Of a stretch of 22,347 nt of DNA, positions 8,606-15,580 are shown piece after piece. Within the stretch, counting starts at the first letter, position 1. Every line of letters begins with the position of its first letter. The notes under the pieces are model-generated. The model searched no databases. It worked only from the letters and a program-made list of their open reading frames with translations, and was not told where the DNA came from. Location of the stretch: the NCBI GenBank assembly GCA_037140375.1, contig JBAXER010000046.1:1-22347 (forward strand). Direction: 5' to 3'. The DNA is from WLMZ01 sp037140375 (GTDB lineage: Bacteria; Actinomycetota; Acidimicrobiia; Acidimicrobiales; Ilumatobacteraceae). The position numbers and the translations under genes were made by a program.

Positions 8606-9148
8606 CTAGTTGCTCTGGCTCTTCAGCGAGGCCAACACGTCGGCGAGCGGAGCGTGATCGCCCACATCGCTATCGAGATGTTGATACAGCACCTTGTTGC
8701 CTGGCGCGATCACAAACGTGGCACCAAGCTGCATCGAGCGAGCGCCGATCTTGTGCTGGCTATGGCCGGCCTTGCGAGCCCGCTTGCCAGCCGACAACAC
8801 GCTGGGGGTGAACAGCTTGAGAAACGCCTTCGCGCCTCCCGTGACCGATGCAACCTCTGCGGCTGAACCGTCTTCGTCGACGAGCACCATGAACGGCACC
8901 TTCTCGTCGGCGACAAACGACTTGGCGTACATCATGTTTCCCGTACCAATAGCAATCACGTCTGCGCCAGCAGCGGTGATGTCGGAGTAAACGTCGCGCA
9001 ACTGCGCGGCATGCTCTCGGCAAAACACTCAACCAAAGTGGCGTAGGAAGACAACAACCATCGGCTTGTCGGCCCAGAGGCGACCCAACCGGTGCTGTTC
9101 TCCATCGACGCCGGCAAGTTCAATATCGCCAAACAGTGTGGGGTTCAT
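8606..9148 (-). CDS. Peroxiredoxin-like AhpC/TSA-family selenoprotein (UGA = Sec at residue 40)
   Basis: This is a thioredoxin-fold protein of the peroxiredoxin-like AhpC/TSA (PRXL2-type) group, presumably a thiol or selenol peroxidase or oxidoreductase. Translated from the ATG at 9148, it runs MNPTLFGDIELAGVDGEQHR and on through KPMVVVFLRHFG (residues 28-39). It meets a single TGA at codon 40 (9031-9029) and continues in the same frame with VFCREHAAQLRDVY to the TAG at 8606. In relatives the residue after FLRHFG is the first Cys of a CxxC motif, so the TGA stands exactly where a catalytic Cys or Sec belongs (UxxC, residues 40-43). The full product is 180 residues, a normal length. Both sides keep coding character, with no second lesion. 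A SECIS-like hairpin follows the TGA, and a tRNA-Sec gene lies at 15581-15676. The gene starts 12 bases after the lipoprotein stop and is last in that run. A conventional call would begin at the GTG 9028 and give a 140-residue fragment. Alternatives are a nonsense mutation or a sequencing error. Confidence 0.85.
8991..9031 (-). promoter_or_regulatory. Bacterial SECIS-like element directly after the Sec UGA
   Basis: The element comprises the UGA (9031-9029) and a downstream hairpin read on the minus strand. The apical stem CGCGC/GCGCG (9008-9004 with 8999-8995) closes the tetraloop AGTT (9003-9000), whose second base is G. Below a C/A mismatch, three more pairs form (9012-9010 with 8993-8991, one of them G-T). 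The loop G lies 27 bases after the UGA. Known bacterial SECIS elements have a short stem-loop about 16-37 bases after the UGA with a G in the first two loop positions, and this one fits. It would be bound by the C-terminal domain of SelB. It lies inside the coding sequence, as in bacteria generally. Confidence 0.75.
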
Positions 9149-9160
9149 CGGCGAAGTCTG

Positions 9161-9793
9161 TCACGGAACCGCCGGATTGGCGAGAGTGGAGTCAACAAAG
9201 TCAGTTTCGTCAGGTCGACCGAGAATCGTGTCGAGCGGTTCGGTAACGATGACGCTGGTGTCGATCGGTTCGATCGGACCGAGGCCACGCTGCGCGCATT
9301 CGACATCGGGGCCACCCACGCGGATGTCGGCACCCAACGTTTCAGTCGATGCTCCCGACGGTGAAGCGATGTTCATCTCGAGTCGGCTACATCCCTTGGC
9401 GGGATTGCCCGAGCGCCAATGCCGTGGCGAGGTTTGCGTAAACGACGCACCAGATGGCCAAGCAAACGTAACGGTGGCGTCGCCATCGAGTTCGACCTCG
9501 ATCGGCTTCGAAGCATCGACGAGTATTGGGTCGTAATCGAAGGCGATGTAACCCCGCCCGTTCAGTGAACCGCACTCGGATGAGCCGATGCCAAACGTGG
9601 GGATCACCCGTTCACCGTCGACGATGAGAGTGACGGAGGGAAGCGTCTCGCCAGGAACGCAGTTACCCGGTGGTGGCACGGTACCGATGGGCTCGGTGGC
9701 TGCGGTGGCTGAACCTGGTGTGGGCGCCGATGGGTTGCTGGAGCACGCTGCGACCAGCGCAACACAGCAGACCGAAGTAACAAGGCGTCGCAT
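9161..9793 (-). CDS. Putative secreted lipoprotein of unknown function
   Basis: A 210-residue protein with a lipoprotein signal peptide: MRRLVTSVCCVALVAAC, with the lipobox VAAC at residues 14-17, so Cys17 would be lipidated and the rest displayed outside the membrane. A Ser/Pro/Thr-rich linker follows (SSNPSAPTPGSATAATEP), then a domain of about 170 residues with scattered cysteines (GNCVPGE, SSECGSL, AKGCSRL, DVECAQR) that could form two disulfides. I recognise no family. I use the ATG at 9793; the frame also has a TTG three codons upstream. The gene lies between the STAS gene (33 bp) and the peroxiredoxin-like gene (12 bp), all on the minus strand, so co-transcription is likely. Confidence 0.75.
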   Translation of the reverse strand: MRRLVTSVCCVALVAACSSNPSAPTPGSATAATEPIGTVPPPGNCVPGETLPSVTLIVDGERVIPTFGIGSSECGSLNGRGYIAFDYDPILVDASKPIEVELDGDATVTFAWPSGASFTQTSPRHWRSGNPAKGCSRLEMNIASPSGASTETLGADIRVGGPDVECAQRGLGPIEPIDTSVIVTEPLDTILGRPDETDFVDSTLANPAVP

Positions 9794-9835
9794 AGGTATC
9801 AAAGAAGGTACCCCACAAGGTTGTCCCCAAAGGGC

Positions 9836-10195
9836 TCAGCCTTGGGCGCCTTGATCGCTTTGATCGCTGGTGAGATGCAACGAATCGACAACTCGTACTG
9901 CCCGATCGAAACCAGTGCGGGCGAGGCGCGATCGCAGAAAACCGTCGCTGCATAACACAACGAGATCTGCTGCTGTTTCGCGCGTGCGTCCGGCCGCGCC
10001 AAGCAGCACACCGAGGCCGGCATCGTCGCATGCCGACACTCCGTCAACATCGACCACCAGATCGATACCGGGGTTGGCATTGGTGAACTTCATCAGCGCG
10101 CCATGCAACAGCGGAAGCGTGCCGAGGTCGATCTCGCCGCGCACATGTAACACGTGGGTCGAACCCACCATCACCTGCCGCACATTGAGTTCCAT
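9836..10195 (-). CDS. STAS-domain protein (anti-sigma factor antagonist-like)
   Basis: A single STAS domain of 119 residues. It shows the conserved opening strand VLHVRGEIDLGT, the core LVVDVDGV and the ligand/phosphosite loop ACDDAGLGVLLG. In SpoIIAA/BldG-type antagonists that loop is DS(S/T)GLG, and its Ser is phosphorylated by an anti-sigma kinase. Here the Ser position is occupied within DDAG, with no Ser or Thr, so the usual phosphorylation switch appears absent. In Streptomyces the bldG antagonist gene lies in the same general topA neighbourhood, so a syntenic relationship is possible. No anti-sigma kinase gene is adjacent. I chose ATG 10195 because TAGGGT (10208-10203) ends seven bases upstream. 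ATG 10201 would add two residues but sits one base from that box. Confidence 0.85.
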   Translation of the reverse strand: MELNVRQVMVGSTHVLHVRGEIDLGTLPLLHGALMKFTNANPGIDLVVDVDGVSACDDAGLGVLLGAAGRTRETAADLVVLCSDGFLRSRLARTGFDRAVRVVDSLHLTSDQSDQGAQG

Positions 10196-10202
10196 GGCCA
10201 TG

Positions 10203-10208
10203 ACCCTA
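10203..10208 (-). promoter_or_regulatory. Candidate -10 box for the STAS gene (leaderless)
   Basis: TAGGGT on the minus strand matches TAnnnT and ends seven bases before the second ATG (10195). It lies in the 54-bp gap after tadE. No good -35 is seen. Confidence 0.35.
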
Positions 10209-10249
10209 GTGGGACACCACTGATTGACCGAACGTGGCCAACGGCTGAA

Positions 10250-10633
10250 CTACGGAGGCTCGAGGAGCATCGTGGCGTGGCCCACCAGATGCACCTCGGG
10301 CATGAGCGCACCAACCAGCGGCACATCGGTGCCGTTGGTGATGGACACAGTGACCGTTACATACGCGTCGTGTGTGGCCGTTGAAACCTGAGCAGAGCTA
10401 CCAAGCGCTCGATGCGCAGCGTCGTTTCCGGCGGTCACCGGATCGGCCGATACTGCTGCGGCCCGCGCTGCGACACGCGCTGCTTGGATAACCAACAACT
10501 GGTCGCCCGCGACAACAACGATCTGCACTGCAGCGAGCAACAGCAAGCAAAACAACGGCAACACCAGCGCAAGCTCTACTGCTGCTTGCCCGCTGTCGCA
10601 TCGGTTGCCGCCAACGGCTGGGACCTCAGCCAA
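10250..10633 (-). CDS. tadE: TadE-like pseudopilin
   Basis: TadE-family proteins are pseudopilins made with a short leader and cut by a prepilin peptidase; they form part of the Tad pilus machinery. After a short N-terminal segment comes SG-QAAVELALVLPLFCLLLLAAVQIVVVAG. This contains the processing site after Gly, the Glu at +5 and one hydrophobic helix. A soluble domain of about 90 residues follows. The start is uncertain. TTG at 10633 overlaps the end of the pilin gene by eight bases and gives 127 residues with a 15-residue leader ending in Gly. The ATG at 10693 would give 147 residues and a 68-base overlap. It is the last tad gene of the locus; no second TadE/TadG-like gene follows before the STAS gene. 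Confidence 0.8.
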   Translation of the reverse strand: MAEVPAVGGNRCDSGQAAVELALVLPLFCLLLLAAVQIVVVAGDQLLVIQAARVAARAAAVSADPVTAGNDAAHRALGSSAQVSTATHDAYVTVTVSITNGTDVPLVGALMPEVHLVGHATMLLEPP

Positions 10634-10832
10634 TGCGACTGGTGATTTCGTCGATGATGCGATCGAAGAGTCGGCCAACCTTGCCACCACCACCGCCCGA
10701 TGTGGCCCAACTCACGACAAGCAATGCCACGACAGCTGCGCCCAAGAGCACGAGCGCATATTCGGTTGTTGCTTGGCCGTCTTCGCCAAGAGTGAAATAC
10801 CACGTCGAGATTCGCACGATTCGTTTACGCAT
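10626..10832 (-). CDS. DUF4244 Flp-like pilin of the Tad locus
   Basis: A 68-residue pilin-like protein of the DUF4244 group found in actinobacterial Tad loci. The leader MRKRIVRISTWYFTLGEDG ends at Gly19, followed by QATTEYALVLLGAAVVALLVVSW. Glu and Tyr at +5 and +6 are the Flp-pilin processing signature, and the helix is strongly hydrophobic. A Gly run (SGGGGGK) and a short charged tail with FDRIIDEITSRIG follow. It is the likely main structural subunit of the fibre. The start is well supported by GGAGGAA seven bases before the ATG, the best ribosome site of the locus, as suits an abundant pilin. It lies 34 bp after tadC. Confidence 0.88.
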   Translation of the reverse strand: MRKRIVRISTWYFTLGEDGQATTEYALVLLGAAVVALLVVSWATSGGGGGKVGRLFDRIIDEITSRIG

Positions 10833-10866
10833 GATCGATTCCTCCGTTTGAAAACAATTGGGGTCG

Positions 10867-11490
10867 TCAGCGCCGAAGCGCTTGCAACGACGAGAAGGTT
10901 CCGGCCATCAGCGGAACAATGGTGAGCAACACGAACGACGGCAGCGTGAGGCCGACGAGCGGAAACGACAGGCGCACGGGTAGTTGGCGCGCCGCTGCAT
11001 CGGCGTTGCGACGGCGCTGGGCGCGCGCCTCGTCGGCGAGGCGATCGAGTATCGGAGCAAGGGGCGTGCCATAGCGATCGCTCATCGCCAACGCATCGAC
11101 CAATGGTTGAGCGATGCGACCAAGTTGGCGTGGCAGTTCAACAAGCGCATCGGCAAAGCGCTCGCCCCGCGTCACACGTTGCACGACTGCTCGCAATGCA
11201 TCGCCGAGCGTTGGGTCAACCGACGCGGCCAGCGTGACGAAGGCTTGTAGCGGTGTGCAACCGGCGCGCACCGTGAGCACCAGCACATCGATGAAGTCGG
11301 GGAATCCGAGCGCGAGCACACGTTGTCGCCTGCGCTGTGTGCCAGCCAGCCTCACCGTGGGCCACGCGATTGATCGCAAAACTCGCTGGCGCTGCGGATA
11401 CAGCGCAGCAATACGGCGCGGCGGTGGCCTGACCCGCCAGGACACGCTGGCAAGCACAACCATCGTGAGCGGCACGACAAACGGTGTCAT
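10867..11490 (-). CDS. tadC: TadC-like inner-membrane platform protein (T2SSF domain)
   Basis: A 207-residue membrane protein with a type II secretion system F domain, one of the two platform subunits of the Tad secretion system. An N-terminal hydrophobic stretch (MTPFVVPLTMVVLASVSW) precedes a basic region. Then comes the cytoplasmic helical domain FPDFIDVLVLTVRAGCTPLQAF...GERFADALVEL...YGTPLAPILDRLADEAR, typical of TadC. A C-terminal membrane segment follows (SFPLVGLTLPSFVLLTIVPLM). The ATG at 11490 overlaps the tadB stop by four bases (ATGA), which fixes the start. A longer frame to 11562 exists but would overlap tadB by 76 bases. Confidence 0.9.
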   Translation of the reverse strand: MTPFVVPLTMVVLASVSWRVRPPPRRIAALYPQRQRVLRSIAWPTVRLAGTQRRRQRVLALGFPDFIDVLVLTVRAGCTPLQAFVTLAASVDPTLGDALRAVVQRVTRGERFADALVELPRQLGRIAQPLVDALAMSDRYGTPLAPILDRLADEARAQRRRNADAAARQLPVRLSFPLVGLTLPSFVLLTIVPLMAGTFSSLQALRR

Positions 11491-12044
11491 CGGGCGCCCC
11501 GAATGACTCGGCTCATCACCCGGGCACCAGTGAGGTTGAGTGACAGGCCAAGACCCGCGCACCCCATGCCAAACGGCGTGAACATGAAGGCGCGGCCCTG
11601 CGCATTGGTGAGCAACGTGAACCCCGCGAAACCCAGCGGAACCAACGTCAGCACACGCGCCGACAAACGGGCTTGCGCGCTTTGAGCGACGCGCTCTTGT
11701 TCGGCAGCGTCGCGTTCTCGAAGGGTGGCCGCTGCCCGATCAAGCGACTCGCTGACGTTGCCACCCACGCGTGCACACAGTTGGAGCACATGCACCACGA
11801 GCGCTAGCGAAGCCGGACCACTGGGTTGTTGCTGCAACGCCTCGGCCAAGGTGGCCCCGCGTTGCAAGGCGCGCACCGTGGGGTCAAAGGTTGGTGCAAG
11901 CTCAGAGATGCGCGGCGAAGCGAGGAATGCCGCTGCCAGGGACTCGCCACTGGCGCACCGGCGCGCGAGGTCGTCGAGCGCGACCGCGAGTTGTTGTGGC
12001 GTTCTTGGTCTTAATGGTGGTGATGATCGCGGCTTGATCAGCAT
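11487..12044 (-). CDS. tadB: TadB-like inner-membrane platform protein (short T2SSF protein)
   Basis: A 185-residue T2SSF-domain protein, partner of TadC in the Tad platform. The cytoplasmic part LAVALDDLARRCASGESLAAAF...GATLAEAL...LCARVGGNVSESLDRAAATLRER is typical of TadB. One or two membrane segments follow (VLTLVPLGFAGFTLLT and the end region FGMGCAGLGLSLNL). It is shorter than classical TadB and lacks the N-terminal membrane helices, as in the compact actinobacterial loci. The ATG at 12044 overlaps the end of tadA by seven bases, and the stop overlaps tadC by four. Confidence 0.88.
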   Translation of the reverse strand: MLIKPRSSPPLRPRTPQQLAVALDDLARRCASGESLAAAFLASPRISELAPTFDPTVRALQRGATLAEALQQQPSGPASLALVVHVLQLCARVGGNVSESLDRAAATLRERDAAEQERVAQSAQARLSARVLTLVPLGFAGFTLLTNAQGRAFMFTPFGMGCAGLGLSLNLTGARVMSRVIRGAR

Positions 12045-13168
12045 CGGCGCCGGCCCCGGACCCGGTGGAGGTCGTTGACCACTACACCGTCGGCGACCAG
12101 CGTGCGATGTGCGGCCGGAGTGGTTACCGAGGTGGGCGGCGCCAACTCGATGATGTCGCGTACGCGGCGCAGACCCGATTCATTTCGCTCGAGATGAATG
12201 ACAACATCGAGCGAGCTACATACCTGCTCGCGCACCGCTGCGATCGGCCAGCCCGATGCATGTTGCACCACGAGGGCCTCAATGCGTCGCAGCGCGTCGA
12301 GCGCGCTGTTGGCGTGGCACGTAGACATCGACCCGTCGTGACCCGTGTTGAGCGCCTGCAGCATGTCGATCACTTCGGCGCCGCGAATCTCTCCGAGCAC
12401 CAGCCGGTCTGGGCGAAGACGCAGCGAGGTACGAACTAGATCGGTCATCGTGATTGCTGACACGCCGTCGGCGGTGGCGGCGCGAGCCTCGAGCCGTAAT
12501 ACGTGCGAGGTTCCAAGCTGAAGTTCGGCGGTGTCTTCGAGTGTGATCACGCGTTCGCCCGCAGTGATTCGTGAGGCAAGCGCGTTGAGCAGGCTCGTCT
12601 TGCCCGACGACGTGGCTCCACTGATGAGCACGTTGCATCGGTGATCGACCAACGCGTGCAGCAGGTCGATCACCGCTCCGTGAGCGAAGTCGTGAAGCAC
12701 GCGGCGCCGCACACCGAACCGACGCATTGTGAAGCACGCGCCATCGATAGCGATGGGCGCAATCACGGCGCACACACGCGAACCATCGGGCAGGCGAGCA
12801 TCGACAATGGGCGACAGACGATCGAGCCGCCGACCAACGGGATTCAACATGCGTTCGATGATGCGCGGCGTGACATCGCTAGGCAGGTGGCCAGCAAGCG
12901 ATGTCCGACCCTCGCGTTCAATCCAGACATCGCCACCGTTGTTCACCATGATCTCGTTCACGAGCGGGTCGACCATGTATTGATGCAACGGCCCCAAGCC
13001 AGACGCATGCGCCACCGCGGCCAGCACTACCGAGTCGAGATCGTGTTGCTCGGCAAGCGGAAGCAATGAGCGCGCAAGACGGCGCGCGGCCTCAAGCAAC
13101 TCGGCGTCGGCACTGTGCTCGGCCGCAAGCTGCTCGCAGATTGCCGCAACTGCTTGATCGTGTGTCAC
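12038..13168 (-). CDS. tadA: TadA/CpaF-family secretion ATPase
   Basis: The motor ATPase of the Tad pilus, working as a hexamer at the cytoplasmic face. In 376 residues the order is normal. An N-terminal domain includes GLGPLHQYMVDPLVNEIMVN (57-76). The Walker A GATSSGKT is at 184-191, the Asp box ITLEDTAEL at 208-216, Walker B RPDRLVLGE at 252-260 and the His box GHDGSMSTCHAN at 277-288. The start is the GTG at 13168, which overlaps the tadZ stop as GTGA. The open frame continues to 13492, but that part is out-of-frame tadZ sequence. Four-base overlaps through tadZ-tadA and tadB-tadC show a tightly coupled operon. Confidence 0.93.
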   Translation of the reverse strand: MTHDQAVAAICEQLAAEHSADAELLEAARRLARSLLPLAEQHDLDSVVLAAVAHASGLGPLHQYMVDPLVNEIMVNNGGDVWIEREGRTSLAGHLPSDVTPRIIERMLNPVGRRLDRLSPIVDARLPDGSRVCAVIAPIAIDGACFTMRRFGVRRRVLHDFAHGAVIDLLHALVDHRCNVLISGATSSGKTSLLNALASRITAGERVITLEDTAELQLGTSHVLRLEARAATADGVSAITMTDLVRTSLRLRPDRLVLGEIRGAEVIDMLQALNTGHDGSMSTCHANSALDALRRIEALVVQHASGWPIAAVREQVCSSLDVVIHLERNESGLRRVRDIIELAPPTSVTTPAAHRTLVADGVVVNDLHRVRGRRRC

Positions 13169-13815
13169 GCGGCGAGATCGCCAAGCGCTACCGCTAACGA
13201 ACGTGGCAGCCGTGACGCGAGCAGGCCAGCATCGACCGCCCGGGCTACTGCCGGATCGGTGCTGATCTCGGCCACCACCGGTGCCTGCACCGCATAGGCA
13301 ACGTCTTGCGCCCGCAGCGCCCTGCCAGGTTCGTGCACCACAACCACGCCAGTGGGCACCACCATGCTGGCCGCAGCACGACGCAACGCGAGATAGCACG
13401 GACGAATCACGAGTAGCTGGTGTTGTGCCGCCGCGAGAAACTGCGGCGGCGGCAACCATGATCCGGCATCGACAACCACACGAGTTGGGCACGCCGCGAG
13501 GTACTGGCCAAGCTCAGCCCACCGTGCGGAGTCGGCATTCGCGTGCGGCGACGCTGCGCCTTTCGGAATGAGCACCATGCCCTCGGCGGCCGGCACACCC
13601 AGCGCCTCGAACGCTGGCAACCCTGCCGTGGCAGAGCCGATCCAATCGTGCACGCCCGGACCCACTGGCTCAACAAGACCCAGCGCTGCTGGCACATCGC
13701 CAGCGAGATCAATCAGCCACGACGACCCGTGAGCCGCAGCGCTGAGCAACGCCAACGCACACGAAACAACCGTGGTACCACTACCGCCCTTGGCGGCCCA
13801 ACAAACAGTGAGCAC
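13165..13815 (-). CDS. tadZ: TadZ/CpaE-like (Ssd-like) P-loop ATPase
   Basis: A 216-residue MinD/ParA-superfamily protein that probably positions the Tad machinery. It opens VLTVCWAAKGGSGTTVVSC, with the deviant Walker A KGGSGTT at residues 9-15. SSWLIDLAGDVPAALGL follows as the switch region and TRVVVDAGSW as the Walker B strand. It lacks the N-terminal receiver-like domain of full CpaE and matches the short septum-site (Ssd) type that heads actinobacterial Tad loci. The GTG start at 13815 has a G-rich stretch (GGGGGTG) just upstream and puts the P-loop strand at the extreme N-terminus, as usual in this family. An upstream extension of the frame to 14286 is out-of-frame dehydrogenase sequence. 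It begins about 74 bp after the dehydrogenase stop. Confidence 0.88.
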   Translation of the reverse strand: MLTVCWAAKGGSGTTVVSCALALLSAAAHGSSWLIDLAGDVPAALGLVEPVGPGVHDWIGSATAGLPAFEALGVPAAEGMVLIPKGAASPHANADSARWAELGQYLAACPTRVVVDAGSWLPPPQFLAAAQHQLLVIRPCYLALRRAAASMVVPTGVVVVHEPGRALRAQDVAYAVQAPVVAEISTDPAVARAVDAGLLASRLPRSLAVALGDLAA

Positions 13816-13889
13816 AGCACACCCCCGGACCCGGCACGCACGTAGCGCATCCGTCGCAGAGCAATCAACAGGGGGAAGGTACTGGCAAC

Positions 13890-14882
13890 TTATCGACCGA
13901 TGGTGCCTGCGCCAACTTGGTGAGCCGCAACTTCGTTGCGCATCTCCGCGCCACTGGTGAATCGCGCAATGTTGTCGATGAAGATCTGTGCGCCGCGGTG
14001 GTTGGCGAGTGCCGTAGCACCCGAGTTGTGCGGCGTAATGATCACGTTGGGCATGTCCCACAGGGGGCTCTCGGCACCAAGTGGTTCGGTTGCGAACACA
14101 TCGAGACCCGCGCCCGCGAGTCGACCCTGCTGCAACGCATCGATCAGCGCGGGCTCGTCCACAAGATCGCCTCGGCCAACGTTGATAAAGCGAGCCGTTG
14201 GCTTCATCAACGCCAACTGCTCGGCGCCGATGAGACCACGCGTGTCGTGTGTGAGCGGTAACGCAAGCACCACATAATCGGCCCACGCGAGCAATTCGCC
14301 AAGCGCCTCAAACGTGCGCGTCTCACACGGCTCATTGCCAGTAACGGTTCGGCGGCAACCGACCACGTTCATCCCAAGCGCAATGCCCAGCCGCGCAGTC
14401 TCTTCACCAATAGGACCCATGCCGATGACCGCAAGGTTGGTGCCCTCAACCTCGTCGCCAACATGTGGCGCCCACTGGTGTTCCTGCTGGGCGCGCATCC
14501 ATGCTGGAGCATTGCGGCTGAGCCCAAGAATCATCAACACCACGGTCTGCGCAATGGGTCGCGCTGACGAACCGGTCGAGTTGGTGAGACGAACGCCGCG
14601 GCGCAGAAACTCGGCGAACACGGGACTGTCTACGCCTGCCGAGAACGAATGCAGCCATCGCAGATTCGGTGCCTGCAAACACGCGCCGATGAAATGAGCC
14701 GTTCGCTTCGGCCATGAGTCTCCACTGAAGAACGCAATCGTGATGCGCGCGAGATCGTCTGCGGACACGTGCGTGTCGCCGTCGAGTGTGACCACCTCAA
14801 GGTGTGGCACCGCAGCGAGAAGTTCATCGCCGTAGCGAGCCCACGCGGTGTCGGTGCAAAACAGCACGGGAGCGCTCAACAT
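13890..14882 (-). CDS. D-isomer-specific 2-hydroxyacid dehydrogenase family protein
   Basis: A 330-residue NAD(P)-dependent dehydrogenase that reduces 2-keto acids to D-2-hydroxy acids, or the reverse. The Rossmann motif is VIGMGPIGEETARLG (GxGxxG at 154-159). The catalytic residues are Arg237 (INVGRGDLVDE), Glu266 (DVFATEPLG) and His285 (ITPHNSG). It resembles the glyoxylate/hydroxypyruvate reductase branch, but the substrate cannot be fixed. The ATG at 14882 is 16 bases downstream of the methyltransferase stop, so the two may be co-transcribed. The gene precedes the Tad locus on the same strand with a 74-bp gap. Confidence 0.92.
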   Translation of the reverse strand: MLSAPVLFCTDTAWARYGDELLAAVPHLEVVTLDGDTHVSADDLARITIAFFSGDSWPKRTAHFIGACLQAPNLRWLHSFSAGVDSPVFAEFLRRGVRLTNSTGSSARPIAQTVVLMILGLSRNAPAWMRAQQEHQWAPHVGDEVEGTNLAVIGMGPIGEETARLGIALGMNVVGCRRTVTGNEPCETRTFEALGELLAWADYVVLALPLTHDTRGLIGAEQLALMKPTARFINVGRGDLVDEPALIDALQQGRLAGAGLDVFATEPLGAESPLWDMPNVIITPHNSGATALANHRGAQIFIDNIARFTSGAEMRNEVAAHQVGAGTIGR

Positions 14883-14898
14883 TGCGACAGGCTAACGG

Positions 14899-15525
14899 TC
14901 AGGTCGGCGTGGCGAGGGCACGGGTCATCGCCAAGAACGGGCGGGGACGGCCTTCGCTCCAACGGCGCATCTCGACGATGCCAAAGCCGGCGTCTGCGAG
15001 TAGGGCGGGCATATCGCGGCTGAGATGGCACCCGCCCGCAACGCGTTGCTGCACTGGATCGAGACGATGCTGCCAACGCTGCACCTTGCTGTCGTCCGAC
15101 AAGCCGTGCTCGAGCAGATGCAGAGTTCCTCCGGGCGCAAGCACGCGCTTGATCTCGCGTAGCGCCAGCGCCGCATTCGGAATCGTGCACAGCGTGAACG
15201 TAGAGACGACGCAATGGATGGAGCCGTTCTCGAGCGGTAACGCCTCGCCAGTGAGCCCCACAACATCGACCGGAAACGGTGCCCGGGCCACACGCGACTT
15301 GGCGAGTTCGATAGCCCGCGCCGACGGCTCAACAACGACAAGACGCTTCACCTCGGCTGGATACAACGCAAGGTTGTGGCCCGAACCGAAACCAATCTCA
15401 AGAACCTTGCCGTGCGTACCAGCAACGGTGTCACGACGGTGCACACGAAATGCCTTGCTGCCGCACATGCGGTCAATCGCCACCGGCAACACGCGCTCTT
15501 CGTAGAAACGACCAAACCTGCTCAT
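14899..15525 (-). CDS. Class I SAM-dependent methyltransferase
   Basis: A 208-residue Rossmann-fold methyltransferase of the UbiE/Methyltransf_11 type. SAM-binding motif I is VLEIGFGSGHN (41-51). The acidic end of strand 2 is RLVVVEPS. EALPLENGSIHCVVSTFTLCTI forms motifs II and III, and the post-motif is EIKRVLAPGGTLHLLEHG. The C-terminal part (GCHLSRDMPALLADAGF) is typical of phospholipid or small-molecule methyltransferases, but the acceptor is unknown. It is divergent from selC, with 55 bp between its ATG (15525) and the tRNA 5' end. Confidence 0.9.
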   Translation of the reverse strand: MSRFGRFYEERVLPVAIDRMCGSKAFRVHRRDTVAGTHGKVLEIGFGSGHNLALYPAEVKRLVVVEPSARAIELAKSRVARAPFPVDVVGLTGEALPLENGSIHCVVSTFTLCTIPNAALALREIKRVLAPGGTLHLLEHGLSDDSKVQRWQHRLDPVQQRVAGGCHLSRDMPALLADAGFGIVEMRRWSEGRPRPFLAMTRALATPT

Positions 15526-15567
15526 AGGTGGTGAGTCTGACCAAGCCCCGTGCTCACGTCAAACCTG

Positions 15568-15573
15568 TAGCAT
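15568..15573 (+). promoter_or_regulatory. Candidate -10 box of selC
   Basis: TAGCAT matches four of six consensus bases and lies seven bases before the mature 5' end of the tRNA. No good -35 is visible. If used, the transcript would begin at or next to the tRNA itself. Confidence 0.3.
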
Positions 15574-15580
15574 TTGCGGC

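Noticed and set aside
8606..9028. 140-residue peroxiredoxin-like frame starting at GTG 9028
   Set aside because: It begins one codon after the TGA, has no ribosome site, and lacks the N-terminal strand and the first residue of the redox motif. The 39 upstream codons are in frame and match the family.
12038..13492. Long tadA with a Cys/Gly-rich N-terminus (484 codons)
   Set aside because: The first 108 codons are out-of-frame tadZ sequence. The GTG at 13168 overlaps the tadZ stop as GTGA.
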